64,000 nucleotides of DNA, taken from the NCBI GenBank assembly GCA_941918925.1, contig OW799235.1, forward strand, positions 45,166,701 to 45,230,700, written 5' to 3'. The notes below the pieces were generated by a model. That model saw only the letters and a program-made list of their open reading frames with translations. It did no database searches and had not been told where the DNA came from. The position numbers were made by a program, and so were the translations under genes. Positions 1 to 11,570 of this stretch are shown here, piece by piece (positions within the stretch are counted from its first letter, which is position 1; every line of letters begins with the position of its first letter). The DNA comes from Phyto melanocephala (Eukaryota; Arthropoda; Insecta; Diptera; Rhinophoridae).

Positions 1-1079
1 TATTCCATTTACAAATGTTTCAATTTTAAACTGATCCAAAAATGGGTGATTTTCACCTGGATATGTCAGCTGCACCAAACGCTCGATCTCCGTTGCGAAA
101 TCTTGTAACGACTCATTCGCTTTCTGTGCTCTGCCTCGTAGTTCCATTCGGTATATATCTCGTTTGTGCTCGCCGCCATACTTACGTTGTAGTGCAACCA
201 TTATGTCATCATAGTTTTCTCTGCAGCCAATAGGTATGCTTTCCAAGACTTGCGCTGCGTTTCCTTTTAACGCCAAAATCAACTCTATAGCCTTTTCTTC
301 ATTGCTTCACATATTTCTATTGGCAACTGTCTCAAATTGAAATTTAAAAACATTAAATGGTGCACTACCGTCAAAAGTAGGGGCCTTTATTCTACTCGAT
401 ATTTCTGGAATTATTCTCACTGGTCCCTCATGACATTGAAGATCATTAATTTTTATTTCCAGATTTTTAAATTTTTCGTCTTATAATTGAAATTTTTCAT
501 CAACATTTTTAACTTGTGACTGCAATTTTTCGTCAACATCTTTGAATTGTAGTTGTAATTTGCTATTGAAGTCACTTGCTTGAGTAACTATGCAATCTTC
601 AAGGTCAGATATTTTTTTAATCAATCTTATTAACTTGCTTTTCAATGTCCTCTACTCTGTTATTGACAGCTTCAGAAATTTCTTGAAGTTTTTCGCTCGT
701 AGCTCTAGCTGTTTCTTGCACTTCTCTAACTTCAGCTAATAACTTTTCATTATTAGCTCTAGAAGATTCTTGAACTTCTACTTTAACTTCGGCTAATAAT
801 TTTTCATTATTAGCTCTAGAAGTTTCCTGAGCTTCCTGGAATTTAATTTCCATCTTTTCCATCATAGCAGCAAGCACTGTACTTAAATCTATGTTGTTTG
901 TAGTTGCACGAGTAGATTTCTTCTTTTTCGTCAAACTCGTAACCTTCAATGTCCATATTACGCCGCTTAAATTCATCTAGAAGCCTCTTCTGCAATTCTA
1001 CTTTATTACCTGTTGTCGGCAATGCCAGCTTACTCAATTCTTTCTTGAGTTGTTCAACTTTAAGCTCCTCAAATTTCAT
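1..1079 (-). pseudogene. gag: Family-C Ty3/gypsy Gag, partial and frameshifted (copy C1)
   Basis: The start codon is at 1079. The first ~40 residues (MKFEELKVEQLKKELSKLA...) look like a SAP-type helix-loop-helix, followed by coiled-coil repeats built on SSRANNEKLLAEV. The frame breaks near residue 55 (about 915) and continues in the frame covering 976-617. The reading runs off the window at base 1, at the point matching 55411 in copy C2, so the C-terminal Gag and all of pol lie outside. Compared with C2 it has fewer RANNEKLLAEV units and an extra coiled-coil stretch (about 430-600) with an in-frame stop near 482. Role by family: capsid/nucleocapsid structural protein of an LTR retrotransposon. 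This copy cannot make a full Gag. Confidence 0.85.
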
Positions 1080-1097
1080 GTCTTTTATTATAATGCA

Positions 1098-1115
1098 ATC
1101 CCACTTCTGACACCA
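1098..1115 (-). other. Primer binding site, tRNA-Leu type (copy C1)
   Basis: On the minus strand, two bases after the LTR end, the sequence reads TGGTGTCAGAAGTGGGAT. This is complementary to the 3' end of a leucine tRNA including CCA. Its place between LTR and gag fixes this LTR as the 5' LTR of a minus-strand element. Confidence 0.8.
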
Positions 1116-1118
1116 GTT

Positions 1119-1647
1119 GTTACGTTTATACTTTTTATAAACGTTGGATTATTTCCTTTAAATAAACCTTTTGAGTTCATTTATTGCAATTAAAAACACT
1201 TTAAATTCGTTATAAAATTAAGAGCACCTTATTTATTTAAATACACTCAAATATTGTTTTTATATCACTTTACTTATTACACTTATAGTTATACACTTTT
1301 GTTATCAAACTCACTTTGATACGCACTTTGCAAGCTCTATTGTAATACTGATTATGTTAGCTGTGTTGTTCGGCTATTTATAGTAACATAGTGGTGTTCG
1401 GTAACATTCGACAAAGTTCTCGTGTGTACATTCTAGTACATTCGAAAACCGTTAAATTTAAGTTAAGACGTTAAGTAATAGGTACGAATAATAGAAGTGC
1501 CTAAAAGTATGCTACACATAACAACAAACATCATGTTCGAAAAACCAACGAAATAAACTAATAGAAATAAAACTACAGTAACTTAAACTACTACAACTTA
1601 AATAAATTATAATGTAAATTTAGCTACTTAAAAATAAATCTGTAACA
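1119..1647 (-). repeat. 5' LTR of family-C element (copy C1)
   Basis: This 529-bp LTR reads TGTTACAG...ACGTAACA on the minus strand and is closely similar to the LTRs at 52003-52520, 52559-53091 and 56500-57032. It is followed on the plus strand by ATAT, the same 4-bp target duplication that flanks the other insertions. Its left partner LTR is outside the window. Confidence 0.9.
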
Positions 1648-2997
1648 ATATTATTGAAAATTTATGGGAGCATATCCCGAAAAATTTAGTAAATTATTAT
1701 ATAATATATTTATAAATGTATTTTTATTCGATTTATGGGGGTTACTCCGTAATTTAATTCGAAAGAGAACATTTTCGAATTACAATTTAAGTTTCGAAAC
1801 GAGTTACTCCACCCAAGGTTTTTGATCTCGAACTTTTAAATTTTTTTTATTTTCATATGCGCCATCAGTGGCCCTTTTTGTGAGCCACTCTCTTACCCAT
1901 ACACTTCTTTGTTTTCTTACTTTTTTATTTTTCTGTATTTTATTTTTTGTATACCAAATAAACACACAATATACAAAGAAGATGCTTTTTTTTAACAAAC
2001 CATATGCACAAAAAAACAAAACAGACAAAATAAGCTAGCGTTGCTCCAAGCATAACAATCGTGTGACGGGAATGCGGCGATTTTTGTACCTATTGCATTT
2101 TACGCCATCTTGCAATAATCAAATTTGTATAAAGTGAGGCAATCGTGTGATTACAAATTATTTGATCAGAATAAACTAATTATTGTGCGCCAATTTAGTA
2201 CAATAAAAATGTTAAGTAATTTGCAGTAAAATAAATGTGCCTTAAAGTATGCTGCACATAATAATTCACCGCGGCTGGAAATTATTTAACTAACCAACTA
2301 AAGGAAATTTTAAATGTACATTGTACTATATACTGTAAATTAAACTAACACAATTAACATGTAGTTTAATATATTAAAATTGGGAACAATATAACCACAA
2401 AAGTTGTTTCCGTTTGCATACACCTTGATTTTTACTTAAAATTAAAATGAATATTTTTATTAATTAGACTCTTAAACTAAAACTATTTAGCATTACGAAT
2501 ATGAAAGAATTTGAACATGTGGAAAAATCTCATTTGATAGGAAAAGAAAAGACAAATTTGAAAATAAATACTAAGATTCCCTAATTCTTGTTCAATTGAA
2601 TTGTAACATAAATGGTAATTTCAAATTACATATGAGTATACCGATAAAGAGTGCTGATGATGAAATCGTAGCTGGTTTCAAAAATTAAAATAAAATATTC
2701 TTAAAATTATTACAATTAAATTAAATTTAAAAAATTTTTTAGGAAACTAAATAACAGAAGAAATGAAAATGAGCCAAAATAAAAATGATTTACAATAAAA
2801 AATAAAATAATTATTGTTAATATAAGAGATTTATTATTAAAATGTAATACTACATGCAGGGAAATTGTGCACGTTGGATTGAAATTTCGATCGGTATCTA
2901 ATGCCGTAATTCAGACCCATATATTGGGTTCTACGAACATATAAACTATATACATAAGTCTATCATAAATATTAGTTCATACAGTATAATAACATAC
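1648..2997. other. AT-rich non-coding stretch with a possible old LTR relic
   Basis: No gene is supported here. At about 2205-2390 the order of short motifs (GTTAAGTAAT, GTGCCT-TAAAGTATGCT-CACATAA, and a final GGGAACAATAT) follows the internal order of the family-C LTR with much divergence, suggesting an old related LTR. If the exon at 2998-3188 belongs to a live gene, this stretch is part of its downstream intron. Confidence 0.4.
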
Positions 2998-3188
2998 ATT
3001 TTAAAGCTTCCTTTTCAATTAGTTCACTATCAGTAGAAACCCATATATTTGCAAATATGCCAGCATTCTTTATGACATCAATTGTTCCACCAAGTATGCT
3101 TTTTCCATTAAACATTAATAAATTTTTGTATTTTATTCCTTTTGAGCCCCCCCGAGCTAATATAATCGCATGTGTGTCATCTAAAGTA
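2998..3188 (-). CDS. Csas: CMP-sialic acid synthase (N-acylneuraminate cytidylyltransferase), one internal exon
   Basis: This 191-bp exon lies between a TTTTAG acceptor (CT at 3189-3190 on plus) and a GTATGT donor (2992-2997 on plus). It reads open throughout and contains HAIILARGGSKGI, the CTP-binding P-loop-like motif of CMP-sugar synthetases, then KNLLMFNGKSILGGTIDVI and FANIWVSTDSELI. These match the first ~60 catalytic residues of the family. The enzyme activates sialic acid with CTP. In Drosophila the protein is secretory-pathway targeted, but no signal peptide is on this exon. Neighbouring exons were not found between 1 and 8000. Intact frame and splice sites favour a live host gene with TE-filled introns; a retained single-exon fragment is the alternative. 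Confidence 0.85.
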
Positions 3189-3334
3189 CTAAAATATAAA
3201 ATATAAATAGAAATAAAAAATATATATATGTTAGCATTTTTTCCTTCTTATTATGTAATATTTATTATATATAATATAATATTGTTGTATGCAGTTTTTG
3301 TACTGAACGTTATCATTTTTAAGAATACTTAATT

Positions 3335-3965
3335 AATTAAATTCTTTGAACTTGTTAAATTTTTGGGGAACTGCGGGATTATTGCGAAAGAAAAACTTAA
3401 AGGAATACTATAAAAAAAATATATGTATGTACATATGTTTATATAAATAGTATTCCTATAACAGTTGAAGAACACAAATAAAAATAAAAAATGTTTAAAA
3501 ACCACATTAATTTATTATTATTATATATTTTTTTAATAGAAACAACATTATTAGGTTTAATTTATTTATTTACACTTTTATTTATCATAAATATTATGCA
3601 TAAAAGCTATAACTGAATTTCTAGGAACACGATTTAAATAAACCTTAAATAATTTTTATGCATATGACCGTTAAATCTTAATTTTTTTTATTTTTCTTCA
3701 ATTTGCTAAAGATTTTTGTATAACTGAAGCTTGTTTTCGTAATACAAAGTTGCATTTTTAAAAGGCATTTTTGTTATCTGTAATACAGAGTTGATCTTTC
3801 GAAAAGGATTTCTTTTCGATAACGTACAAAAATCTTCCGCACCTTCGTAAAAAAGTACGAAAATTGTACTAGAAAGTACAAATCGTTCGTACTTGTAATT
3901 TTTTTCTTTCGCGATAACTCCGCAGTAACCTTAAAATTTAACAAGTTCAAAGAACTTTTAAATAT
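3335..3965. repeat. Inverted repeat pair, possible MITE
   Basis: About 65 bp at 3335-3398 (TTCTTTGAACTTGTTAAATT, then a run ending GCGAAAGAAAAA) recurs inverted at 3898-3965 with a few mismatches. The ~500-bp spacer is AT-rich and non-coding. This looks like a miniature inverted-repeat element, but exact ends and a target duplication could not be fixed. Confidence 0.5.
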
Positions 3966-5376
3966 TCAAATGAAAAGTCTACGCACATATACATACATAC
4001 ATACATAAAACAGTATTCAGAAATGGTTCATATCAAGGTCTATTAAAAAGGGATTGTGCGACTAATCAGCTGATAATTTTTTGCTCCCTTATGTTTACAT
4101 ATCATAGTTGTCAAAATTTGTTTACATTTTTAGCGCGCCATTTCTATTTTTTTTACTAAAAACTCGGCTTAAAACTAAGTAAAAGCATGCGTTATTGCTC
4201 ACTGTGTAAAAAAATTTATAGTGGATCTGCTACAACACTTTTTCATGCTCCAAAAGACAAAGTAGAAAGCGAAAAACGGATGGGAATTTGTTGCAAAAAA
4301 TTATCCGAATTGAGCTTTATATGTGAGGACCACTTTTTGCCAACAGGCATTGTCCGCACTGGCTAAAGAATACTCCTATTGCCAAATGCTGAGCCTTCTT
4401 TTAAGCAAATGAAGGAAGCTAATCTTTGCACTGAAGCTTGTGCAGTTCAGAACACAGAGTAAGTTTAGTTTTTAAAATGATCATGATTATTTAATTAGTG
4501 CATTACACACATACATAGGACTCTGTTTGAACAAAACAGTTCATCATATGTGGCAACTGCAACTCACTCTGGTGTTTGCTCGAAAAAATTTACAAATGCT
4601 GCTCCGCCTTTATTATTTACGTGGGAGCAACTCACAACAAAAGCAACTTCAAATAAATATAAGAAGGATCAAGAAACACAAACCGAGTGAGTATTTTTAT
4701 ATGTTTTTATATAATGCTAGCGGTTTTTAATTGAAACCTCTTTTAGTATGTCCGATTTCGATTTAAGCTACAACAATTATTTAAAAAAATTCGTTTATAA
4801 GAATACGAAATCAAATAACTGCATTTAAAACTTGGTAGAGCAAATATGGCTGTCAACTCTATAAAGCAAATATTTTCAAAAGGGCAGGTAAGAAAACTTC
4901 TCTGCCCTGGACCTATCGCATAGAAGTGCGAGGTCAAATGCAATATGTTTACATGCCGCCGGACCAAGGGCCTATAATCACCTTTATAAAAAATGTATCC
5001 TCTTCCACACGTAAGCACTCTGCAGCCATTGGAAGATAAAATATATATTTTAGCGTTCGATGAGATGAAAGTCGCAGAGACGTTGGAGTACGAACCGGTG
5101 GCAGATATAGTGCAAAAACCGTCGAACTATGTTTAGGTGATTATGGTACGTGGCCTTTAAAAGTCATGGAAGCGGACAGTTTATTAAAGTTTTGATTGTA
5201 AAATGACTAAAAAGCTTTTGGAGGAAGTCATACTCAAGCTGCATGATGCAGGCTTCCCAGTGGTGGCTACAGTCAGTGACTTAGGGTCAATCAACCGTAA
5301 GTTATGGAATTATTTAGGTGTTTCAATAGGTAAGTTATATACATTAAAACACCTAAAATTCTTTCACACCACTTCT

Positions 5377-6012
5377 TACACTTCACAACGTGTAGTCATG
5401 CAATAACATTAGTTTGTATCACCATTCATCTCATATGAAATACGTACATACATATATAAAAGACATATATATATAAACATATATATATATAAAAACATCC
5501 CATTGTAAAATTATAAATTTACGTATGTATGTTAAAAAAAATAAAAAAAAAATTGTTTTAAAAAATTAAAAAAAAAATTTTTAAAAATAAATAAATAATA
5601 AATATAAAACAGAAAAAAAAAAAGTGAAAGAAATATAAATAATATATTAAATAAAAAAAAAAAAAACATAAAAAAAAATTTTTTTTGGATCAGCTGGGAT
5701 TAATGCCACGCTTACTGTAACCAGTATACACGTTTGTATGTATGTATGTTCTTGTTGTAATGTTGTTTTTATGAAAAAAAAATCGAGGTGGTCGTGGGTT
5801 TTTGCTCATATCTCAGTTGTTTATGTACCGATGTTTCTGATTTTCAAAAAGTTGATTTCAACATACACACGGACAGACGGTCAGACTGACAGAGCTTAAT
5901 CGACTCCCCTATTCATAAGCTTTCAGAAAATATATACTTTATGGGGTCGGAAATGAAAATTGTAGAAATTTCACACGGAATGACAAACCTATATATACCC
6001 TTTTTCACTGTG
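5377..6012 (+). repeat. Dispersed repeat Rep-1, copy a (in P-like intron 3)
   Basis: It starts CTTCACAACGTGTAGTCATG and ends TGTGTGAAGGGTATAAAA, so its edges are inverted (CTTCACA / TGTGAAG). Inside are an AT-rich stretch, CAGCTGGGATT..GCCACG, ACGGACAGACGG and TATACTTTATGGGGTCGGAAAT. Other copies lie at 8049, 41893 and 57404. No coding capacity. The left ~37-bp hairpin end seen in other copies is absent here. Confidence 0.75.
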
Positions 6013-6536
6013 TGAAGGGTATAAAAATAAAGGCATTTAAAATTGACATTGATATTTCTTCATAGCTAACTTCTTCGGATATATAAAGGGTAATTAAAAA
6101 AAAATAATTTTGTTTCAAATATTTAATATTAAGATTTCTTAATTCGTTTCACATTCAGAGAAATTTTTTATGGCGGTTAATATTTTTAGTGTGTTCGGTT
6201 TAATTTTTTAGTATTACGATTTTTTATTCGGTTTAACTATTTATTAAGATTTTTTAATTTGGTTTTTATATTACGTTGATTTTAATTCTTAAAATGTTTT
6301 AACTTTCAGATTAAAATTCTTAAAAATTTTTAATTTTAAGAGTTTCAATCTGGTTTAATAATGATATTAAGTTAATAGTATTATTAAGATAATATCATAG
6401 GTTTACAAGATACATAAGATAAATAAGGTCTTTGTCCACTAATTTAGTCAGATTTTAAACACTACAAAAAAGAACAAACAAAAGAAAAATATTCAACAGT
6501 TGATAATCGGAATTTTTCTACAATAATTATCTTTAG
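6013..6536. other. AT-rich remainder of P-like intron 3
   Basis: The stretch is T-rich and ends at a TATCTTTAG acceptor. No gene is seen. It includes a short imperfect repeat of TTAATATTA-type sequence. Confidence 0.5.
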
Positions 6537-6802
6537 ATAAGCCTTGGTTCACCAGTCCTGTAAGCGCAGACCAAAAAGTGTTTGCGTTTGCAGATGTGCC
6601 CTATTTAATTAAACTCATTCGGAATCATTTTCTAGATTCGAGTTTAAGGTTCGAAGATAAAAATATCATACCATTGCACGCACCATGGTAGATATTCTGA
6701 AGCACACGTCACAATCTGATGTGTCTATTGCTTTCAAAGTATCCGAGGAACACCTCTGCGTAAAAGAGCCAGTTAAATAAACTTTTATTATTATTTTCTT
6801 AT

Positions 6803-7099
<297 letters not shown>

Positions 7100-8048
7100 T
7101 ATTTTTAAATATATTTTTTAGCAGATATTTGCAAAATAAAACTTTGTAATTATTAATAATATTATTTATTTTTGTTGTCTTGGAAACTGAAAAATTGTTA
7201 AACAAAAGGAAAACACAAAATATACTAAAGTAAAGCGTTTTTTTTTGTATTTTAGTCAGTTGTTTTTTAAAACCTCATTGTAATTTTATAGTTGAATGAA
7301 TACTTTGTAATTTTAAAACCTCGCTTTTATCATCTCAAAATTCTACATGTAATATTCACTTTACATCTTCCTGTGAGAAATATTTTTGATAAAGACGATC
7401 AAGATAATTTTACAAGAATTTTAAAGAATTTTGTTTATTTTAACGCTTTCTTAATGAATAAAAAGTATGGTAACATTTGTCAACTTAATACTTTAACATT
7501 AATAAAAAACTAGTTATTGACCCAGTCCCTCATGGGTATTAAATACATTTTTTGGTATGGCTTACATCTAAAGAAAATCCTGAAAAAAATTTTAAAACAA
7601 TTTTTTTAACAAGCAGAATGACAGAAGTAAGATTTTATTAAATAACGGGCAGAATTATTAGTTGTGGAGGCATCAAATGAAAATCTATATGACAGAAAAT
7701 ATGCTGAGGCACATGAATCTTTAATAAGAGGTATCGAATTAGAGCAACTAAAATATTAAACAGATTGCAATACATCAGCATAGATGTGCACAGGACTACA
7801 AGCCGTAGATGTTGAAATGAGTGAACAGTCTGCTGATGATTTTTTAGAAAAATTTAATAATTGGAAATTGGATGAATTATGGCATTAAAATACCATAGGT
7901 TATTGCAAATATTTGATATAGCTTGTTATCTAAATTCGATTATCGTATGCAGTTTCACGCATTGAACAAAACATATTGAGGTTACCAGGCCATCTGGTTA
8001 ATGAAGAATCTTGAATAAGTTTGCGTTAAAATGAAGTTACAGAAAACA
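7100..8048. other. AT-rich non-coding stretch
   Basis: No recognisable gene. Short open stretches at 7292-7513 and around 7660-7750 have no motif I can name and are broken by stops. The right part (7620-8040) may be an old transposon relic, but nothing supports a family. Confidence 0.4.
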
Positions 8049-8396
8049 AGTAAAAGTGCTATATTCGGCCGAGCCGAATCTTAAATACCCTTCACAAAGT
8101 GTAGTCATGCAATAACAATTGTCTGTATCACCATTCATCTTATATGAATTACGTACATACATATACAAAACAACCCATTGCAGAATTATAAATTGAGTTT
8201 ACAAAAATTAAAAAAAAAATTGTATTAAAAAAAAAAATAATAAAAAAAAATTAAAACAAAAATTTTTAAAAATAATGAAAAAAAAAATTTTTTTTTTAAA
8301 AATTAAAAAAATATATAAATAATATATAAAATAAAATTATTTTTTTTTTGGCTCAGCTGGGATTCGATGCCACGTTTACTCTTACCAGTATATAGG
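8049..8396 (+). repeat. Dispersed repeat Rep-1, copy b (left part only)
   Basis: It begins AAAACAAGTAAAAGTGCTAT, followed by the hairpin ATTCGGC-CGA-GCCGAAT, then TACCCTTCACAAAGTGTAGT and the AT-rich core, ending after CAGCTGGGATTCGATGCCAC and ACCAGTATA. The right half with the GACGGACAGACGG block is missing. Confidence 0.75.
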
Positions 8397-8689
8397 TTTT
8401 TACTCTCAAACTAACTGTTCTTAGATTCAACTAAAATTTTTTACAAATAAAACTCAATTTTTTTCAAGCAAATTAAATTTCATTCAAACCAAACGAAATT
8501 ATTTTTAACTTAATTCAAACTTTTTGCAAATCATATTCAATCGTTTTTATTTTTAATTTATTTATTTTTCACAATAAATAAAAATTTTTTAATCTCAAAT
8601 TAAATTTATTTTAATTAAACGAAAAGTACTTCATTCAGTTTATACCATTTAATATAGACAAAGTTTCTATTAATTGGTATATAAATTAT
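8397..8689. other. AT-rich non-coding stretch
   Basis: A run of A/T with scattered CAAATTAAATTTCATTC-like words and no gene. It forms the 3' flank of the transposase relic to its right. Confidence 0.4.
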
Positions 8690-9599
8690 TTATTGCAACG
8701 GTTCTCCAGATGCAGCTAATGACAAAGCCATGATCATATCAACATAATAATTGTTGCAATCTGAAGGTGTTACCGATTCCACGGATTGTTTAATTATGGC
8801 TACCAAATCCATCGTACTCTCTGGATCAGCTAATAAATTACGTGCAGAGAGTTTAGTTTTTGAGAAAACTTTTTCTATTGGGTTCAGCATAGGGGAGTAT
8901 GGAGGAAGAAAAACTAATAACAATTTTATCTTTCACCACCTGAGTATTGTGTATCTTTGCATTGTCAAGGATCAACCAAGCACCTGTGATGTTGCATTCA
9001 GCTAATTTGTTGAATAACTATTCAAGGAAAGATGTGAAAATATTGGTATTAACGGTGGAATGGGCAATTACTTTTTTATGCAAAATACCATGTATGTACA
9101 TAGCTGCAATGAAGGAAACATTTTTTAAGGTGATTCGCAGATATTTTAATGCATTGTGTATACTTGTTGTACTTAAATCCACATTATGGATTTCTCGAAT
9201 CTTTTCCCGAATGCCTTTTAATGTTATACATGGATTTCTTTCAATGATCTCTTCAGTTTTATCCAATATTACGGCAGTCAATTTTGAGTGGCGTCTTCCA
9301 CCGCGTTTTTTTATGGCAACACAACTGTCCTTCTTGTAGCGATTTATAATGGATGTAGCTGTATTTTTATTTATACCAGCCATTTCGTCTGATTTAATGA
9401 TGGTTTTCCCATCTTCATAAAACTTGATTAAAATATTCTTTTTATCTAAGCTAATATGGCTATATTTTTCACGTCTTCTACGGTTAGGCGTAGATATTTC
9501 TGTTATATTTTCTTCTGAAGAACTATCTGTTAGAAGATGAATCCTACGATAATTTCGCTCATTCGATACAGCAGAACTTTCTACGATGGATGACAACAT
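8690..9599 (-). pseudogene. IS630/Tc1-mariner-like transposase, broken
   Basis: The N-terminal part (9599-9018, 193 residues) has two helix-turn-helix-like regions (around IIKSDEMAGINKNTATSIIN and RNPCITLKGIREKIREIH). After a stop at the LE*LFNKL position the frame continues with AWLILDNAKIHNTQ, carrying the second catalytic Asp. A frameshift then leads into the C-terminal part (8923-8690) with VFLPPYSPMLNPIEKVFSK, carrying the final Glu. The region expected to hold the first catalytic Asp appears deleted just before MYIHGILHKK. Function when whole: DDE cut-and-paste transposase. Flanking inverted repeats were not identified. Confidence 0.8.
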
Positions 9600-9964
9600 A
9601 ATTTTTTTTTAAATTTATTGAGTATTATTGGACTTAAAAATTTGAACTTCATTAAACATTGCACAACTATAATTTCACTCGATCTATAATTTCACTCGAT
9701 AACTGACTTGTTAACATTTGTTTAATTTTAATGTTTACTGTTACAAAAGCTCAACATTATTTTCTAGTTAAGAAAACAAACCTTAATTTTTACGAATAAG
9801 AGTATAGTAAGATACTTGGTCTCCTTAATGGAAAGATTAACTAATAAGCTATTTCATTATTGTAATGTTGCATTTGTATGTGGTAAACGAGTGCAAATCT
9901 ATATCTCATTATTCTTCTACTTTCACGGTAGAATACTGGAAAACTTGATTTAGCTTTTGTGGTT
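9600..9964. other. Non-coding junction between transposase relic and errantivirus
   Basis: AT-rich, with a tandem duplication of ATAATTTCACTCGAT near 9670-9700. An LTR for the errantivirus would be expected nearby, but no TG...CA pair with a partner is visible. Confidence 0.35.
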
Positions 9965-11540
9965 TTAAATAATTTCTATAATTCCCAAAGAGTCAACAAT
10001 GAAGTTAATAAAAAGAACAATAAGTAAAATTGTGTTTGGTTCGGTTTGTATAGAACATAAACAATTCGTCAATAAATTATGGGATTTTATGTTAGTTGGA
10101 GAAGTCTCATGTATGTCACTCCTCCCTTCTTTAGATAATTCAATGTCCTCATTGACACTTTTGGTTTTACAAAATTTATTTATATAAATTGATTTTTGAA
10201 ATTTAATGCTTAAACCTATAATTGTTATTAACATTATGAAAATAATTATTGAGAAACGTATGGAATAATAATTTGTCTTATCATGAATGTTTTCTATATG
10301 TTTCTTTAAATTTAGCAATGAAATATTTTCTTTTATCAAATTCTTAATATCTTTTCCAGCAGGCAAGATAATTGATTCTTCTACTTTTTGTTTTACTGTA
10401 ATTTCAAAACCGTTTATTTTGGCTTTACAATTATTTATACGGATAATATTATTTCCTTCCAAGTTTACGTTAAGTTTATTACAATCTTGTTTTATTTCTG
10501 TTGCATTTAGGTTTTTTGTAATTATAATATTTGACACAACAAAGGTTACATAGGATTCTGAGCATTTTACATACTGACAATTTGTTATATTGTTATTCAA
10601 TAAGTTTTTTATACAAGAATTTCTTATTGGTATTATCTTATTATCTAGTATTTAGTTGGTAAATTAAATTATTTATAGTTACATAATCCATTTCCTCGCT
10701 TAGATTTAGTTCCTTCCCTTATCCGGCATAGGGATAATTTTTATTTTTTTATAAATCTCAAACTGAACTGGGATTGAAAGTACGAAATAGATAAATCTTT
10801 CTTCTGTCAAAATTGAAGTTTTTATATTCTCAAACTGTGCTGTAGTTAAATTCGTTATAGTCTCAATGGTTAATAATGCCCAGTATAGCCAACTGTATTG
10901 CCATTTGAATATCCTGGATATGTTCCAAGTACATTTTCACATTATCCAAATATAGGTCCACGTAAATTTTCTCCGTCAGTTTATTCTGTAATCTTAATGT
11001 ATCAGTCTGAAATTTTTGTAATAACCTAGTTTCGCCATTAATATGATCAATCATCCTATTAAAATCGCTCGCACTAATAGTATTCTCCTTCATATCACTT
11101 AGTACCTTTCTAATCTCCATTCTATCATCCTCATTCATGGTTCCAAAAAGAAACCTCAGACCGTCACCCACTATGTTTGCCAGTCCTCGCTTATGTCTGT
11201 TCAAGAATATCTGTTTTTCCCTAAGTGCCAATGAAAGGTATTTCCTAACCATGTCAGTCTGATAGTAGTTCCTAGAATTAAACTGCTCAAAGAGCGTGTC
11301 GTAAGTTATGTCGAGGTAAGTCTTATTAATTGTCAATATATGGTATTTATACTTTGTTGGGTATTCAAAAGCTTCTTGTTTGACAACAACGAAACCAAAA
11401 TCATCATGTATGCCATTTATCTCGATCATCTGGCCACCAACTGTTATGTTCATCGAAAGAACAATCAACAGTGCCGGAATACACTGCTTCCAATTTTTGT
11501 TTTTAATAACCTCCGGCACACCTGCAAAATTAGGTTTCAT
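9965..11540 (-). pseudogene. env: Errantivirus envelope-like (F-type) glycoprotein gene, disrupted
   Basis: The N-terminal part (11540-10863, 225 residues) has a hydrophobic leader (IPALLIVLSMNITVG near residue 20), then a furin-type RHKR site near residue 117 followed by a glycine-rich hydrophobic segment and an LFGTM...DDR block typical of insect F-type Env. It stops at 10863. Homology continues with frame changes through 10860-10600. The C-terminal part (10600-9965) has a membrane anchor (IIIFIMLITIIGLSI) and a cytoplasmic tail. By family, this protein mediates membrane fusion of insect endogenous retroviruses. Stops and frameshifts between the parts show it is not functional. It lies directly downstream of pol, as expected. 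Confidence 0.82.
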
Positions 11541-11570
11541 TAACTTTAGTTATCTTCCTAGACATTCTTC

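Larger units (their letters stand above)
4187..6780 (+). pseudogene. P-element-like THAP transposase, decayed, four exons
   Basis: Four exons can be read: 4187-4458, 4519-4686, 4747-5329 and 6537-6780, with GTAAGT, GTGAGT and GTAAGT donors and TAG acceptors. The phase is kept across all three junctions. Exon 1 starts MRYCSLCKK and has the THAP zinc pattern (CSLC ... ICEDHF) and an AVPTIF-like LLPNAEPSF, but a TAG/TAA-type stop (TAA) follows TGIVRTG. Exon 3 has frameshifts but keeps AVNSIKQIFSKGQVRKLL, ILAFDEMKVAETLEYE and AGFPVVATVSDLGSINRKLW. Exon 4 keeps KPWFTSPVSADQKVFAFADV and LIKLIRNHFLDS. These match the P-family transposase catalytic region and GTP-binding insertion region. Function when intact: cut-and-paste transposition. 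The third intron holds a Rep-1 insertion. The C-terminus is missing. Confidence 0.88.

Noticed and set aside
2860..2935. Possible next Csas exon (reading NYGIRYRSKFQSNVHNF on the minus strand)
   Set aside because: It vaguely resembles the following part of the enzyme, but no acceptor gives the right phase (joining produces a stop) and the rest does not match.
4020..4190. Search for P-element 31-bp inverted repeat upstream of the THAP exon
   Set aside because: No sequence starting like a P terminus with a partner beyond 6800 could be identified.
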